Assembly: GCF_017676365.1 (NCBI RefSeq)
Contig: NZ_JADKMA010000010.1
Coordinates: 1 to 64,000 of the forward strand
DNA length: 64,000 nt
DNA from: Streptomyces oryzae
Lineage (GTDB): Bacteria > Actinomycetota > Actinomycetes > Streptomycetales > Streptomycetaceae
Direction: 5' to 3'
In this document: piece by piece, positions 24,518 through 35,704 of the stretch
Layout: each line of letters begins with the position of its first letter
Numbering within the stretch: the stretch's first letter is position 1
The notes under the pieces: model-generated
Database searches by the model: none
What the model was told of the DNA's origin: nothing
What the model saw: only the letters and a program-made list of their open reading frames with translations
Made by a program: the position numbers and the translations under genes

Positions 24518-27493
24518 TCAGCTCTTACGGCCTGCAGATTTCCTCGCGGCACCCTTCGAGGCAGCGGCCTTCTTCGCCGGAGCCTTCTTGGCAGCCGCTC
24601 TCTTCGCCGGGGCCTTCTTCGCGGCGGGGTTCAACAGGGCCGCATCGCTGACCCGGTCACCCAGCACATCGCGCAGGAACTTCCCGGTGTGGCTGGCGGG
24701 CTCGGCCGCCACCTGCTCAGGAGTGCCCTCGGCGATCACCAGGCCGCCGCCGCTGCCGCCCTCGGGACCGAGGTCGACGACCCAGTCGGCGGTCTTGATG
24801 ACGTCCAGGTTGTGCTCGATGACCATCACCGAGTTGCCCTTGTCGACCAGGCCGTCCAGGACGTCGATCAGCTTCCTGATGTCCTCGAAGTGCAGACCGG
24901 TCGTGGGCTCGTCCAATACGTAGACGGTGCGTCCCGTCGAGCGCTTCTGCAGCTCACTGGCGAGCTTCACCCGCTGCGCCTCACCACCCGAAAGAGTGGG
25001 CGCGGACTGTCCGAGCCGTACGTACCCCAGCCCCACATCGTTGAGCGTCCGCAGGTGCCGGGCGATCGCCGGCACCGCCTCGAAGAAGTCCAGGGCCTGC
25101 TCGATCGGCATGTCCAGGACCTCGGCGATGTTCTTGCCCTTGTAGTGCACCTCCAGGGTCTCCCGGTTGTAGCGCGCACCGTGGCAGACCTCGCAGGGGA
25201 CGTAGACGTCCGGCAGGAAGTTCATCTCGATCTTGATGGTGCCGTCGCCCGCGCAGTTCTCGCACCGGCCGCCCTTGACGTTGAAGGAGAAGCGGCCCTG
25301 CTGATAGCCGCGGACCTTCGCCTCCGTCGTCTCGGCGAACAGCTTGCGCACATGGTCGAAGACGCCGGTGTACGTGGCCGGGTTCGAGCGCGGCGTACGG
25401 CCGATCGGCGACTGGTCGACGTGCACCACCTTGTCGACCAGGTCGTCACCCTCGACGCGGGTGTGCCTGCCGGGCACCGTCTTGGCGCCCTGCAGCTCAC
25501 GCGCCAGATGTGTGTAGAGGATGTCGTTGACCAGCGTCGACTTCCCCGAACCCGAGACACCCGTGATGGCCGTCAGCACACCCAGCGGGAAGGAGACATC
25601 GATGTTGCGCAGGTTGTTCTCGCGCGCCCCCCGTACCGTCAACTGCCGTTCCGGGTCGACGGGACGGCGCAGCTGCGGGGTGGGGATCGCGCGCTTGCCG
25701 GACAGATAGTCGCCGGTGACGGACTCCTCGTTGGCCAGCAGCTCCTTCAACGGGCCGCTGTGCACGACCTTGCCGCCGTGCTCGCCCGCGCCGGGGCCGA
25801 TGTCCACCACCCAGTCGGACGCCTTGATGGTGTCCTCGTCGTGCTCGACGACGATGAGGGTGTTGCCCAGATCGCGCAGCCGCACCAGGGTCTCGATCAG
25901 CCGGTGGTTGTCGCGCTGGTGCAGGCCGATGGACGGCTCGTCCAGTACGTACAGCACCCCGACCAGCCCGGAGCCGATCTGGGTGGCAAGCCGGATGCGC
26001 TGGGCCTCGCCGCCCGAGAGGGTGCCGGCGGCGCGGTTGAGCGTCAGATAGTCCAGGCCGACGTCGACCAGGAAGCGCAGCCGCTCGTTGACCTCCTTCA
26101 GCACCCGCTCGGCGATCTGCTTGTCGCGCCCGGTCAGCTTCAGCTCGCGCAGGAACTCGGCGCACTCGTTGATCGACATCGCGGAGACCTCCGCGATGGA
26201 CTTGTCCTGCACCGTCACGGCCAGCACCAGCGGCTTGAGCCGGGTGCCCTCACAGGCCGGGCAGTTCACCTCGCGCATATAGCCCTCGAAGCGCTCCCGG
26301 CTGCTGTCGGTCTCCGCCTCCGAGTGCCGCCGCTTGACGAACGGGACGACGCCCTCGAACGCGGTGGTGTACGCGCGCTCACGGCCGTACCGGTTGCGGT
26401 AGCGGACCTCGACCTGTGTCTTGTGGCCGTACAGCAGTGCCTTCTTGGCGCGGGCCGGCAGCCCCGCCCACGGGATGTCCGTACGGAAGCCGAGCGCGTC
26501 GGCCAGCGCGCCGATGAGACGGCCGAAGTACTCCTTGGTGTGCCCGTGCGACCAGGGGTGCAGCGCTCCCTCGTCCAGCGATCGGTCCTCGTCGGGGACG
26601 ATCAGCTCCGGGTCGACCTCCATCCTGGTGCCGATGCCGGTGCACACCTGGCAGGCGCCGAAGGGCGAGTTGAAGGAGAAAGAACGCGGCTCCAGCTCCT
26701 CGAACGAGAGATCGTCGTAGGGGCAGTAGAGGTGCTCGGAGTACATCCGCTCGCGCTGCGGGTCGTCCGGCTCCAGGTCCACGAAGTCGAGGATCACCAT
26801 GCCGCCGGACAGGCCCAGCGCGGTCTCCACCGAGTCGGTGAGCCGGCGCTTGGCGCTGCCCTTGACGGTCAGGCGGTCGACGACCACCTCGATCGTGTGC
26901 TTCTCCTGCTTCTTCAGCTGCGGCGGCTCGGACAGCTGGATGGTGCGGCCGTCGACCCGGGCGCGGCTGTAGCCCTTGGTCTGGAGCTCGTTGAACAGAT
27001 CCACGAACTCGCCCTTGCGCTGCCGCACCAGCGGGGAGAGCACCTGGAAGCGGCTGCCCTCCTCCAGGTCGAGCACCTTGTCCACGATGGCCTGCGGGGA
27101 CTGGCGGGCGATCGGACGGCCGCAGACCGGGCAGTGCGGCTTGCCGATGCGGGCGTAGAGCAGCCGCAGATAGTCGTAGACCTCGGTGATGGTGCCGACC
27201 GTCGAGCGCGGGTTGCGCGAGGTCGACTTCTGGTCGATGGAGACCGCGGGGGAGAGCCCCTCGATGAAGTCGACGTCGGGCTTGTCCATCTGCCCGAGGA
27301 ACTGCCGGGCGTAGGCGGACAGCGACTCCACGTAGCGGCGCTGGCCCTCCGCGAAGATCGTGTCGAAGGCGAGCGAGGACTTCCCCGAGCCCGACAGACC
27401 CGTGAAGACGATGAGCGAGTCGCGGGGGAGGTCTATCGAGACGTTCTGCAGGTTGTGCTCGCGAGCGCCGCGGACGAGAAGACGATCGGCCAC
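24518..27493 (-). CDS. uvrA: Excinuclease ABC subunit UvrA
   Basis: A 991-residue damage sensor of nucleotide excision repair. Two ABC ATPase halves show GLSGSGKSS (near 31-39) and GVSGSGKST; each has LSGGEAQR signatures. Zinc-binding cysteines appear at CPVCGRP, CPACEG and ENCAGDG/CEVCHG. The last 35 residues form a Lys/Ala/Pro-rich tail with repeated [16 protein letters not shown] units, resembling histone H1 or HU tails. GTG 27493 (VADRLLVRG) matches the family N-terminus; an in-frame GTG at 27505 is possible. Unlike uvrB and uvrC, no damage-type promoter box is visible upstream. A GC-rich hairpin lies in the leader near 27524-27546. Confidence 0.97.
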   Translation of the reverse strand: MADRLLVRGAREHNLQNVSIDLPRDSLIVFTGLSGSGKSSLAFDTIFAEGQRRYVESLSAYARQFLGQMDKPDVDFIEGLSPAVSIDQKSTSRNPRSTVGTITEVYDYLRLLYARIGKPHCPVCGRPIARQSPQAIVDKVLDLEEGSRFQVLSPLVRQRKGEFVDLFNELQTKGYSRARVDGRTIQLSEPPQLKKQEKHTIEVVVDRLTVKGSAKRRLTDSVETALGLSGGMVILDFVDLEPDDPQRERMYSEHLYCPYDDLSFEELEPRSFSFNSPFGACQVCTGIGTRMEVDPELIVPDEDRSLDEGALHPWSHGHTKEYFGRLIGALADALGFRTDIPWAGLPARAKKALLYGHKTQVEVRYRNRYGRERAYTTAFEGVVPFVKRRHSEAETDSSRERFEGYMREVNCPACEGTRLKPLVLAVTVQDKSIAEVSAMSINECAEFLRELKLTGRDKQIAERVLKEVNERLRFLVDVGLDYLTLNRAAGTLSGGEAQRIRLATQIGSGLVGVLYVLDEPSIGLHQRDNHRLIETLVRLRDLGNTLIVVEHDEDTIKASDWVVDIGPGAGEHGGKVVHSGPLKELLANEESVTGDYLSGKRAIPTPQLRRPVDPERQLTVRGARENNLRNIDVSFPLGVLTAITGVSGSGKSTLVNDILYTHLARELQGAKTVPGRHTRVEGDDLVDKVVHVDQSPIGRTPRSNPATYTGVFDHVRKLFAETTEAKVRGYQQGRFSFNVKGGRCENCAGDGTIKIEMNFLPDVYVPCEVCHGARYNRETLEVHYKGKNIAEVLDMPIEQALDFFEAVPAIARHLRTLNDVGLGYVRLGQSAPTLSGGEAQRVKLASELQKRSTGRTVYVLDEPTTGLHFEDIRKLIDVLDGLVDKGNSVMVIEHNLDVIKTADWVVDLGPEGGSGGGLVIAEGTPEQVAAEPASHTGKFLRDVLGDRVSDAALLNPAAKKAPAKRAAAKKAPAKKAAASKGAARKSAGRKS

Positions 27494-27689
27494 GCCTGTT
27501 GGCACCTTTCGTGTGGGAATCGGGGGCCCGCGACTGCGCGGGAGCCCCGACCAAGAGTAGGACGGCGCCGCCCGGAGTGTCGTTCGCTTCCGGTTCGGGA
27601 GCCGGCCCCGACTCTATAGCACGTTCATTCGAATTACGGCGCCCCTTGCCATCTTCCCCACGAACGAGGGACCCCAGTAGCTTTGGATC

Positions 27690-28403
27690 ATGACCACGCC
27701 TGCGACCACGCCTGCGCACGACGCCGAACTCGTACGGACCGCGACCGGTCACCTGCTGAGCGACACCGTCAAGCTGGAGGCCCCCGAGGTGGCCAAGCCC
27801 TCCCAGCTGCCGGGGTGGACCCGCGCCCATGTGCTCACCCACATCGCCCGCAACGCCGACGCACTCGTCAATGTGCTGGCGGGCGAGCCGATGTACGCCA
27901 GTGCCGAGGCCCGCGACGCCGACATCGAGCGGGGCGCCGGCCGGCCTCTCGACGAGCTCGTCGACGACGTACGGGCCAGCGCCTCCCGGCTGGAGAGCGC
28001 CTTCGCCGCGCTCGGGGACGAGGACTGGAACCGCACCGTCACCCTCCGCAACGGTGTGACCGATCTCGCCGCCTCCGTCCCGTTCCGCCGCTGGATCGAG
28101 GTCGAGCTGCACCACGTGGACCTCGGCATCGGCTACACCCTGGAAGACCTGCCGGGCACCTTCGTGGACCGCGAGCTGACCAATATGGCCCGCCGTTTCT
28201 CGGAGCACCCCGACGTCCCCGCCGCCATCGAGCTGCGCGCCGAGGACGGCCGCAGCTGGCGCACCGGCGCCGCGGACGCCGGAGAGGGCGGGCCCTTCGT
28301 CGTCGCGGGCAGCCCCGTCGCCCTCCTGGGCTGGCTGACCGGCCGCAGGAACGGCAGCGGTCTGTCGGCGCGGGGCTCCCTCCCTGTACTGCCCGCGCTT
28401 TAG
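27690..28403 (+). CDS. Maleylpyruvate isomerase family mycothiol-dependent enzyme
   Basis: A 237-residue DinB-superfamily protein. LPGWTRAHVLTHIARNADAL (residues 34-53) carries the first metal-binding His, and WIEVELHHVDLGIGY (about 131-145) supplies the Glu and His of the zinc site. Relatives use mycothiol as cofactor for isomerisation or detoxification; the exact reaction here is unknown. The C-terminal domain (SPVALLGWLTGR) is typical of the actinobacterial subgroup. It diverges from uvrA. Confidence 0.9.
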   Translation: MTTPATTPAHDAELVRTATGHLLSDTVKLEAPEVAKPSQLPGWTRAHVLTHIARNADALVNVLAGEPMYASAEARDADIERGAGRPLDELVDDVRASASRLESAFAALGDEDWNRTVTLRNGVTDLAASVPFRRWIEVELHHVDLGIGYTLEDLPGTFVDRELTNMARRFSEHPDVPAAIELRAEDGRSWRTGAADAGEGGPFVVAGSPVALLGWLTGRRNGSGLSARGSLPVLPAL

Positions 28404-28410
28404 AGCGAGG

Positions 28411-28440
28411 GCGCCCCGCAGGGGCGCGGGGAACTGCGCG
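28411..28440. repeat. Intergenic repeat copy 2
   Basis: GCGCCCC (28411-28417) and GGGGCGC (28421-28427) form a hairpin with a 3-base loop; 28421-28440 reads GGGGCGCGGGGAACTGCGCG, identical to the copy at 40571 and one base from that at 20248. It lies 7 bases after the stop codon of the upstream gene, where a terminator is expected. Confidence 0.75.
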
Positions 28441-28479
28441 ACCGGCCACGGCGCACCCGCAGTCTGCGACGAACGGCCA

Positions 28480-28568
28480 GGGGCACCCCGGGCGCAGCAC
28501 CCCGTGCCGGGCACCCGAAATGCAAGGGGCACCCGGGGGCAGCCCCCTCGTGCCGGGCACCCGAAATG
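28480..28568. repeat. Imperfect 43-bp tandem repeat, two copies
   Basis: Units 28480-28522 and 28526-28568 both start GGGGCACCC and end CGTGCCGGGCACCCGAAATG; the last 20 bases are identical. Each contains the palindrome GTGCCGGGCAC. The array ends 26 bases before the MBL hydrolase start, overlapping where its promoter must lie. Confidence 0.8.
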
Positions 28569-28594
28569 GGACGGGCAACCAATAGGCTGGCCGC

Positions 28595-29251
28595 ATGCCA
28601 TACAGCGGAACGGTTCAGGTCGGCGGCCCCGCGGACGTGCACGAGCTGCGGGATCTGATGATCTCCAAGGTGGCCGTCGGCCCCATGGACAACAACGCGT
28701 ATCTGCTGCGCTGCCGGGCCACCGGCGAGCAGCTGCTGATCGACGCCGCGAACGACGCGGGCACCCTCCTGGAACTCATCGGCGGCGACGGGATCGCCTC
28801 CGTCGTCACCACCCACCGGCACGGCGACCACTGGCAGGCGCTGGAGGAGGTGGTGCGCGCCACCGGAGCGCGCACCTGCGCCGGGCGGTACGACGCCGAG
28901 GGCATCCCCGTCCCCACCGACGTCCTGCTGGACGACGGCGACACGCTGCGCGTCGGCGAGGTGGAGCTGACGGCCCGCCATCTGACCGGCCACACCCCCG
29001 GCTCGATCGCCCTGGTCTACGACGACCCGAGCGGCCACCCGCACCTGTTCACCGGCGACTGCCTCTTCCCCGGCGGGGTGGGCAACACCTTCGGCAGCGC
29101 GGAGAACTTCGCCCGCCTCATCGACGACGTCGAGAGCAAGCTCTTCGGTCAACTCCCCGACGAGACCTGGGTCTACCCGGGCCACGGCGCGGACACCACC
29201 CTCGGCGCGGAGCGCCCGCACCTGGCGGAGTGGCGCGAGCGCGGCTGGTAG
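28595..29251 (+). CDS. MBL-fold metallo-hydrolase, glyoxalase II-like
   Basis: A 218-residue metallo-beta-lactamase-fold enzyme. The metal motif is THRHGDHW (HxHxDH, near 72-79), followed by ARHLTGHTPGS, FTGDCLFPGG and YPGHG, the usual order of further ligands in glyoxalase II-like proteins. It probably hydrolyses a thioester or similar small substrate, perhaps linked to mycothiol. TAGGCT at 28583-28588 is 6 bases before the ATG, so the mRNA is probably leaderless. It lies upstream of uvrC, which has its own promoter. Confidence 0.93.
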   Translation: MPYSGTVQVGGPADVHELRDLMISKVAVGPMDNNAYLLRCRATGEQLLIDAANDAGTLLELIGGDGIASVVTTHRHGDHWQALEEVVRATGARTCAGRYDAEGIPVPTDVLLDDGDTLRVGEVELTARHLTGHTPGSIALVYDDPSGHPHLFTGDCLFPGGVGNTFGSAENFARLIDDVESKLFGQLPDETWVYPGHGADTTLGAERPHLAEWRERGW

Positions 29252-29322
29252 CGAAGGAGCGGTACGGGCGGGGCGCGGGCCCGGGGGCCGTGCGCCCTCC
29301 CGCAGCGGCCGCACGCTGATCG

Positions 29323-29345
29323 TTGTCGGTGCGCGACAGTAGGGT
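29323..29345 (+). promoter_or_regulatory. RecA-NDp-type DNA-damage promoter of uvrC
   Basis: TTGTCGGTGCG (29323-29333), CGACAG, TAGGGT (29340-29345), then 7 bases to the uvrC ATG. The -10 is the exact consensus; the upstream box differs at 3 of 11 positions. A leaderless mRNA is predicted. Confidence 0.8.
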
Positions 29346-29352
29346 GGGTCAC

Positions 29353-31416
29353 ATGGCAGACCCCTCCACCTACCGTCCCAAACCGGGAGAGATCCCCGAC
29401 TCGCCCGGGGTCTACCGCTTCCGTGACGAGCACCGCAGGGTGATCTACGTCGGCAAGGCCAAGAGCCTCCGCCAGCGGCTCAACAACTACTTCCAGGACC
29501 TCGCCGGGCTGCATCCGCGCACCCGCACGATGGTGACGACGGCCGCTTCCGTGGAGTGGACCGTCGTCTCCACCGAGGTGGAGGCGCTCCAGCTGGAGTA
29601 CACCTGGATCCAGGAGTTCGACCCGCGGTTCAACGTCAAATACCGCGACGACAAGAGCTATCCGTCCCTCGCGGTGACGATGAACGAGGAGTTCCCCCGC
29701 GTCCAGGTGATGCGCGGCCCGAAGAAGAAGGGTGTGCGCTACTTCGGTCCGTACGGACAGGCGTGGGCCATCCGCGAGACGGTCGATCTGCTGCTGCGGG
29801 TCTTCCCCGTGCGCACCTGCTCAGCGGGGGTCTTCAAGCGCTCGGCGCAGATCGGCCGCCCCTGTCTGCTCGGCTACATCGGCAAGTGCTCGGCCCCCTG
29901 TGTCGGCCGGGTCACCCCCGAGGAGCACCGCGAACTGGCCGAGGAGTTCTGCGACTTCATGGCCGGCCACACCGGCTCGTATCTGCGCCGCCTGGAGCGC
30001 GAGATGCAGCAGGCGGCCGAGGAGCTGGAGTACGAACGCGCGGCGCGGCTGCGGGACGACATCGACGCACTGAAGCGGGCGATGGAGAAGAACGCGGTGG
30101 TGCTCACCGACGCCACCGACGCCGATCTGATCGCGGTGGCCGAGGACGAGCTGGAGGCGGCCGTCCAGATCTTCCACGTACGCGGCGGCCGGGTGCGCGG
30201 CCAGCGCGGCTGGGTCACCGACAAGGTCGAGGAGATCGGCACAGCCGAGCTGGTCGAGCACGCCCTCCAGCAGCTCTACGGCGCCGAGCAGGGCGACGCC
30301 GGCGCGGGCGGCGGCAGCGGCGGCGTACCCAAGGAGGTGCTGGTCCCGGCGCTGCCCGAGCCGGTGGAGCCGATAAGCCAGTGGCTGACCGAGCGCCGGG
30401 GCGCCCACGTGAGCCTGCGCGTCCCGCAGCGCGGCGACAAGCGCGCCCTGATGGAGACGGTCAACCGCAACGCCGAGCACGCACTGGTGCTGCACAAGAC
30501 CAAGCGGGCCTCCGATCTGACCACCCGCTCCCGCGCCCTGGAGGAGATCGCCGAGGCGCTGGATCTGGACTCGGCGCCGCTGCGGATCGAGTGCTTCGAC
30601 ATCTCGCACCTCCAGGGCGACGACGTGGTGGCCTCCATGGTCGTCTTCGAGGACGGCCTGGCCCGCAAGAGCGAGTACCGCCGCTTCCAGATCAAGTCGT
30701 TCGACGGGCAGGACGACGTCCGGTCCATGCACGAGGTGATCAGCCGCCGCTTCCGCCGCTATCTGGTGGAGAAGCAGAAGACCGGTGAGTGGCCGGAGGA
30801 GGAGCTGGGCGGCGAGCTGGAGTCAGGACCGGCCGGCGAGCCCTCGGCACCACGGCCGGCCCATGGAGAGGAGCAGCCGGCCCAGGGCGCCACCCGGGAC
30901 GAGGAGGGCCGCCCCAAGAAGTTCGCCTACCCCCCGCAACTGGTGGTCGTGGACGGCGGCCGGCCGCAGGTGGCGGCGGCACAGGCCGCGCTGGACGAGC
31001 TCGGGATCGACGACGTGGCCGTCTGCGGGCTGGCCAAGCGCCTGGAGGAGGTCTGGCTGCCCGGCGAGAGCGATCCGGTGGTGCTGCCGCGCAGCAGCGA
31101 GGGCCTCTACCTGCTGCAGCGCGTCCGCGACGAGGCCCACCGCTTCGCGATCCGCTATCAGCGCGGCAAGCGCGGCAAGCGGCTCCGTGGCAGCCCGCTG
31201 GATGCCGTGCCGGGACTGGGGGAGACTCGTAAGAAAGCACTGCTCAAGCACTTCGGCTCGGTCAAGAAGCTGCGCGCGGCCTCCGTGGAGGAGATCTCCC
31301 AGGTCCCGGGCGTGGGCCGGAAGACAGCTGAGACGGTCGCCGCGGCGCTCTCCCAGGCGGCACCGGCGGGCCCAGCGGTGAACACGGCAACCGGTGAGAT
31401 CGTTGAAGAAGAGTGA
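29353..31416 (+). CDS. uvrC: Excinuclease ABC subunit UvrC
   Basis: A 687-residue dual nuclease that cuts on both sides of a lesion held by UvrB. The GIY-YIG domain is at residues 14-95 ([20 protein letters not shown]). The Cys-rich [15 protein letters not shown] segment follows near 175-190, then a UVR motif ([20 protein letters not shown]), the RNase H-like nuclease ([19 protein letters not shown]) and two C-terminal helix-hairpin-helix motifs ([27 protein letters not shown]). A Glu/Gly/Pro-rich insertion near 485-520 interrupts the nuclease domain. ATG 29353 is fixed by the promoter and family N-terminus. Confidence 0.98.
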   Translation: MADPSTYRPKPGEIPDSPGVYRFRDEHRRVIYVGKAKSLRQRLNNYFQDLAGLHPRTRTMVTTAASVEWTVVSTEVEALQLEYTWIQEFDPRFNVKYRDDKSYPSLAVTMNEEFPRVQVMRGPKKKGVRYFGPYGQAWAIRETVDLLLRVFPVRTCSAGVFKRSAQIGRPCLLGYIGKCSAPCVGRVTPEEHRELAEEFCDFMAGHTGSYLRRLEREMQQAAEELEYERAARLRDDIDALKRAMEKNAVVLTDATDADLIAVAEDELEAAVQIFHVRGGRVRGQRGWVTDKVEEIGTAELVEHALQQLYGAEQGDAGAGGGSGGVPKEVLVPALPEPVEPISQWLTERRGAHVSLRVPQRGDKRALMETVNRNAEHALVLHKTKRASDLTTRSRALEEIAEALDLDSAPLRIECFDISHLQGDDVVASMVVFEDGLARKSEYRRFQIKSFDGQDDVRSMHEVISRRFRRYLVEKQKTGEWPEEELGGELESGPAGEPSAPRPAHGEEQPAQGATRDEEGRPKKFAYPPQLVVVDGGRPQVAAAQAALDELGIDDVAVCGLAKRLEEVWLPGESDPVVLPRSSEGLYLLQRVRDEAHRFAIRYQRGKRGKRLRGSPLDAVPGLGETRKKALLKHFGSVKKLRAASVEEISQVPGVGRKTAETVAAALSQAAPAGPAVNTATGEIVEEE

Positions 31417-31457
31417 AGAAGAACGAAGAAGAGTGAACCGGTGGCACGAAGATCGAC

Positions 31458-32420
31458 ATGTCGGGGGATGACAGCATGAGCGCGGAACGCGAGCAGCGCG
31501 GAGACGGAGCCAAGGTGAGTACGCCGCAACCGGCGCAGCCGGAGGAGGCGGCGGGCGCGACCATTCCGGAGCTGGTGATCATCTCCGGGATGTCGGGCGC
31601 CGGCCGCAGCACCGCCGCCAAATGTCTGGAGGACCTCGGCTGGTTCGTCGTCGACAACCTCCCGCCCGAGCTGATCCCCACGATGGTCGAGCTCGGCGCC
31701 AGGTCGCAGGGGAACGTGGCGCGGATCGCCGTCGTGGTCGACGTACGCGGCCGTAACTTCTTCGACAACCTCAAGGGCTCCCTCGCCGATCTCGCGGCCT
31801 TCAACGTCGCCCGGCGCATCGTCTTCCTGGAGGCGTCCGACGAGGCACTGGTGCGCCGCTTCGAGTCCGTGCGCCGCCCCCACCCGCTCCAGGGCGACGG
31901 CCGCATCGTGGACGGCATCGCGGCCGAACGCGATCTGCTGCGCGAGCTGCGCGGGGACGCCGACCTGGTGATCGACACCTCCAGCCTCAACGTGCACGAG
32001 CTGCGCGCCAAGCTGGACGCCCAGTTCGCCGGCGAGGAAGAGCCCGAACTGCGTGCCACCGTCATGTCGTTCGGCTACAAGTACGGGCTGCCCGTCGACG
32101 CCGACCTGGTGGTCGACTGCCGCTTCCTGCCCAACCCGCACTGGGTCCCCGAGCTGCGCCCCTACACGGGCACCAGCGAGGAGGTCTCCAACTACGTCTT
32201 CAACCAGCCCGGTGCCAAGGAGTTCCTGGACCGCTACACCGAGTTGCTGCAGCTGATCGCCGCCGGCTACCGCAGGGAGGGCAAGCGTTATGTCACCGTC
32301 GCCGTCGGCTGCACCGGCGGGAAGCACCGCAGCGTCGCCATGTCGGAGAAGCTGGCCCGCAGGCTCTCCGACGGCGGCGTGGAGACGGTGATCGTCCACC
32401 GTGACATGGGACGTGAGTGA
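31458..32420 (+). CDS. rapZ: RNase adapter RapZ / RapZ-like P-loop protein
   Basis: A 320-residue YvcJ/RapZ family P-loop protein that binds nucleotides and, in E. coli, links cell-wall precursor levels to RNA decay. The P-loop is GMSGAGRS (residues 44-51), with Arg where most P-loops have Lys; this is usual in actinobacterial members. Other conserved parts are [15 protein letters not shown] near residue 138 and [10 protein letters not shown] near 291-300 in the C-terminal domain. The first 30 residues are disordered; ATG 31476 is an alternative start. It overlaps yvcK by 4 bases and belongs to the conserved rapZ-yvcK-whiA cluster. Confidence 0.95.
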   Translation: MSGDDSMSAEREQRGDGAKVSTPQPAQPEEAAGATIPELVIISGMSGAGRSTAAKCLEDLGWFVVDNLPPELIPTMVELGARSQGNVARIAVVVDVRGRNFFDNLKGSLADLAAFNVARRIVFLEASDEALVRRFESVRRPHPLQGDGRIVDGIAAERDLLRELRGDADLVIDTSSLNVHELRAKLDAQFAGEEEPELRATVMSFGYKYGLPVDADLVVDCRFLPNPHWVPELRPYTGTSEEVSNYVFNQPGAKEFLDRYTELLQLIAAGYRREGKRYVTVAVGCTGGKHRSVAMSEKLARRLSDGGVETVIVHRDMGRE

Positions 32421-33478
32421 AGCGCATGGCCCCTAGCAGCCTGCGGCATCTGGTCGGCCGGCGCGCCACGCTGCGCGGTCTGACCTCCAAGCAGCCCAAG
32501 GTGGTGGCGCTCGGCGGCGGCATGGGACTGTCCGCTTCGCTGACGGCGCTGCGCCGCATCACCGGAGATCTCACAGCAGTCGTCACCGTCGCCGACGACG
32601 GCGGCTCCAGCGGCCGGCTCCGCGACGAGCTGGGTGTCCTGCCCCCCGGCGATCTGCGCAAGGCGCTGGCGGCGCTGTGCGGGGACGACGAGTGGGGCCG
32701 CACCTGGGCCCAGGTCATCCAGCACCGCTTCGAGAGCCGGGGCGAACTGCACGAACACGCGGTCGGCAACCTGCTGATCGTCGCCCTGTGGGAACAGCTG
32801 GGCGACCATGTCCAGGCACTGGATCTGGTCGGCAAGCTGCTGGGGGCGCACGGCCGGGTGCTGCCGATGTCCGCCGTACCGCTGGAGCTGCGCGCCAGCG
32901 TGCGCGGTCACGACCCCGAGCGCCCCGACGAGCTGTCCACCGTCCGGGGCCAGGCCACCGTCGCGCTCACCCGCGGCGAGGTGCAGGAAGTGCATCTGGT
33001 CCCCAGCGATCCACCGGCCGTGCCCGAGGCGGTACACGCCGTGCTGGACGCCGACTGGGTGGTGCTGGGCCCCGGCTCCTGGTTCTCCTCCGTCATCCCG
33101 CATCTGCTGGTGCCGGAGCTGCTGGAGGCGCTGACCGAGACCAAGGCCCGCAAGGTCCTCTCACTCAACCTCGCTCCCCAGCCGGGGGAAACGGACGGTT
33201 TTTCCCCGCAGCGTCATTTGGAGGTTTTGGCCCGACACGCCCCTAAACTCACCCTCGACGTGGTGCTGGCCGACCAGGATGCCGTGCCCGACCAGGACTC
33301 CCTGAGCGAGGCCGCCGACCAGCTCGGCGGGAAGGTCGAGCTGGCGCCCGTAGCGGCAGCCGGGGGCGCCTCCCGGGCCGAGTCCCAGGGAGGAGTCGCC
33401 CGGCACGATCCGGAGCTGCTGGCCGCCGCGTACGACCGTATTTTTCGGATGCATGGAAGGATCGGCCCATGGCGATGA
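32417..33478 (+). CDS. YvcK/CofD-like gluconeogenesis factor
   Basis: A 353-residue CofD-fold protein of the YvcK family, which binds UDP-sugars and affects carbon use and cell shape. Signature motifs are [12 protein letters not shown] (near 31-42), [28 protein letters not shown] and [14 protein letters not shown]. The GTG start overlaps the rapZ stop. Its own 3' end overlaps whiA by 10 bases, so the three genes are translationally coupled. Gluconeogenic genes gap, pgk and tpiA lie just downstream. Confidence 0.95.
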   Translation: MKRMAPSSLRHLVGRRATLRGLTSKQPKVVALGGGMGLSASLTALRRITGDLTAVVTVADDGGSSGRLRDELGVLPPGDLRKALAALCGDDEWGRTWAQVIQHRFESRGELHEHAVGNLLIVALWEQLGDHVQALDLVGKLLGAHGRVLPMSAVPLELRASVRGHDPERPDELSTVRGQATVALTRGEVQEVHLVPSDPPAVPEAVHAVLDADWVVLGPGSWFSSVIPHLLVPELLEALTETKARKVLSLNLAPQPGETDGFSPQRHLEVLARHAPKLTLDVVLADQDAVPDQDSLSEAADQLGGKVELAPVAAAGGASRAESQGGVARHDPELLAAAYDRIFRMHGRIGPWR

Positions 33479-34446
33479 CGCCTGCGGTGAAGGACGAGAT
33501 CTCCCGGCTCCCCGTCACCCGGACCTGCTGCCGGAAGTCAGAGGTCTCGTCGATCCTGCGCTTCGCGGGTGGGCTGCACCTGGTGAGCGGGCGGATCGTG
33601 ATCGAGGCGGAGCTGGACACGGGCATCGCGGCCCGTCGGCTGCGCAAGGACATCCTGGAGATCTTCGGGCACTCCTCCGACCTGGTGGTGATGGCCCCCA
33701 GCGGACTGCGCCGCAACAGCCGGTACGTCGTACGGGTGGTTGCGGGCGGCGATCAGCTCGCCCGGCAGACCGGCCTGGTCGACGGCCGTGGCCGGCCCAT
33801 CAGAGGCCTGCCCCCGCAGGTGGTCTCGGGCGCCACCTGTGACGCGGAGGCGGCCTGGCGCGGCGCGTTCCTGGCGCACGGCTCGCTGACCGAGCCGGGG
33901 CGCAGCTCGTCGCTGGAGGTCACCTGCCCGGGCCCCGAGGCGGCGCTGGCCCTGGTCGGCGCGGCCCGCAGGCTGCAGATCGCCGCCAAGGCCCGCGAGG
34001 TACGCGGGGTGGACCGGGTCGTCGTCCGGGACGGTGATGCGATCGGCGCGCTGTTGACCCGGCTCGGCGCCCATGAGTCGGTGCTGGCGTGGGAGGAGCG
34101 GCGGATGCGCCGCGAGGTGCGGGCCACCGCCAACCGGCTCGCCAACTTCGACGACGCCAATCTGCGCCGCTCGGCCCGCGCGGCCGTGGCCGCCGGCGCC
34201 CGGGTGCAGCGCGCGCTGGAGATCCTCGGCGACGAGGTGCCCGAGCACCTGGCCGCCGCCGGACGGCTGCGGATGGAACACAAGCAGGCCTCGCTGGAGG
34301 AGCTGGGTGCGCTCGCCGACCCGCCGCTGACCAAGGACGCGGTAGCCGGCCGGATCCGCCGGCTGCTGGCCATGGCGGACAAGCGCGCACAGGACCTCGG
34401 TATCCCCGGCACGGAGTCCAATCTGACCGAAGAAATGGTCGGTTGA
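33469..34446 (+). CDS. whiA: Sporulation transcription regulator WhiA
   Basis: A 325-residue regulator that, with WhiB, drives the switch from aerial growth to sporulation septation in Streptomyces. The N-terminal half is a LAGLIDADG-like fold that has lost nuclease residues ([20 protein letters not shown], then [20 protein letters not shown]). The C-terminal half is a helix-turn-helix domain ([28 protein letters not shown] sequence near 285-308). It ends EEMVG, four residues shorter than relatives that end in EEMADNLVG. Start and context are conserved. It is the developmental gene that most clearly identifies the host group. Confidence 0.97.
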   Translation: MAMTPAVKDEISRLPVTRTCCRKSEVSSILRFAGGLHLVSGRIVIEAELDTGIAARRLRKDILEIFGHSSDLVVMAPSGLRRNSRYVVRVVAGGDQLARQTGLVDGRGRPIRGLPPQVVSGATCDAEAAWRGAFLAHGSLTEPGRSSSLEVTCPGPEAALALVGAARRLQIAAKAREVRGVDRVVVRDGDAIGALLTRLGAHESVLAWEERRMRREVRATANRLANFDDANLRRSARAAVAAGARVQRALEILGDEVPEHLAAAGRLRMEHKQASLEELGALADPPLTKDAVAGRIRRLLAMADKRAQDLGIPGTESNLTEEMVG

Positions 34447-34566
34447 ACCGGCGGTCCGCGGTTGACTCGGGACCGGGTGGAACGGCCAGTTGAGCCGCCC
34501 CGCGCTCGCCTGAGCCGTCCGGATTTGCCCGCCCGGCCGATGTGAGCCCCGCCCCATCGGAGAGGT

Positions 34567-34572
34567 AGGGTC
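34567..34572 (+). promoter_or_regulatory. Possible -10 box of gap
   Basis: TAGGGT lies 73 bases before the gap GTG, in the 199-base gap after whiA. No matching TGTCAGTG box is upstream, so this looks like a house-keeping promoter. The leader contains GCCGGTGTCCGTACCGGC, a small hairpin, shortly before the ribosome site. Confidence 0.4.
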
Positions 34573-34630
34573 GGGGTCGGTCGGGGACATCCCAAACAGC
34601 CCTCGCCGGTGTCCGTACCGGCGTACCTAG

Positions 34631-35650
<1,020 letters not shown>

Positions 35651-35673
35651 ACCCGCGCTGACCGAGGTGAACG

Positions 35674-35704
35674 ACAGGGCTCGTGCGCCGCGCACGAGCC
35701 CTGT
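35674..35704 (+). terminator. Perfect 14-bp hairpin between gap and pgk
   Basis: ACAGGGCTCGTGCG (35674-35687) and CGCACGAGCCCTGT (35691-35704) form a perfect stem with a 3-base loop. No U run follows. It could partly terminate transcription or protect the gap 3' end, setting gap above pgk. Confidence 0.8.

Noticed and set aside
24518..24640. Repeated GCC/CTTCTT-type sequence at the uvrA end
   Set aside because: It encodes the Lys/Ala/Pro tail in frame, so it is a protein feature and not a DNA repeat element.
23585..27619. A 1344-codon frame antisense to the Rieske lipoprotein and uvrA genes
   Set aside because: uvrA is certain by its motifs; the antisense product has no family features.
27611..27637. 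A LexA box upstream of uvrA
   Set aside because: The sequence around TTCGAATGAACGTG has one half-site only; the GAAC-N4-GTTC spacing is not met.
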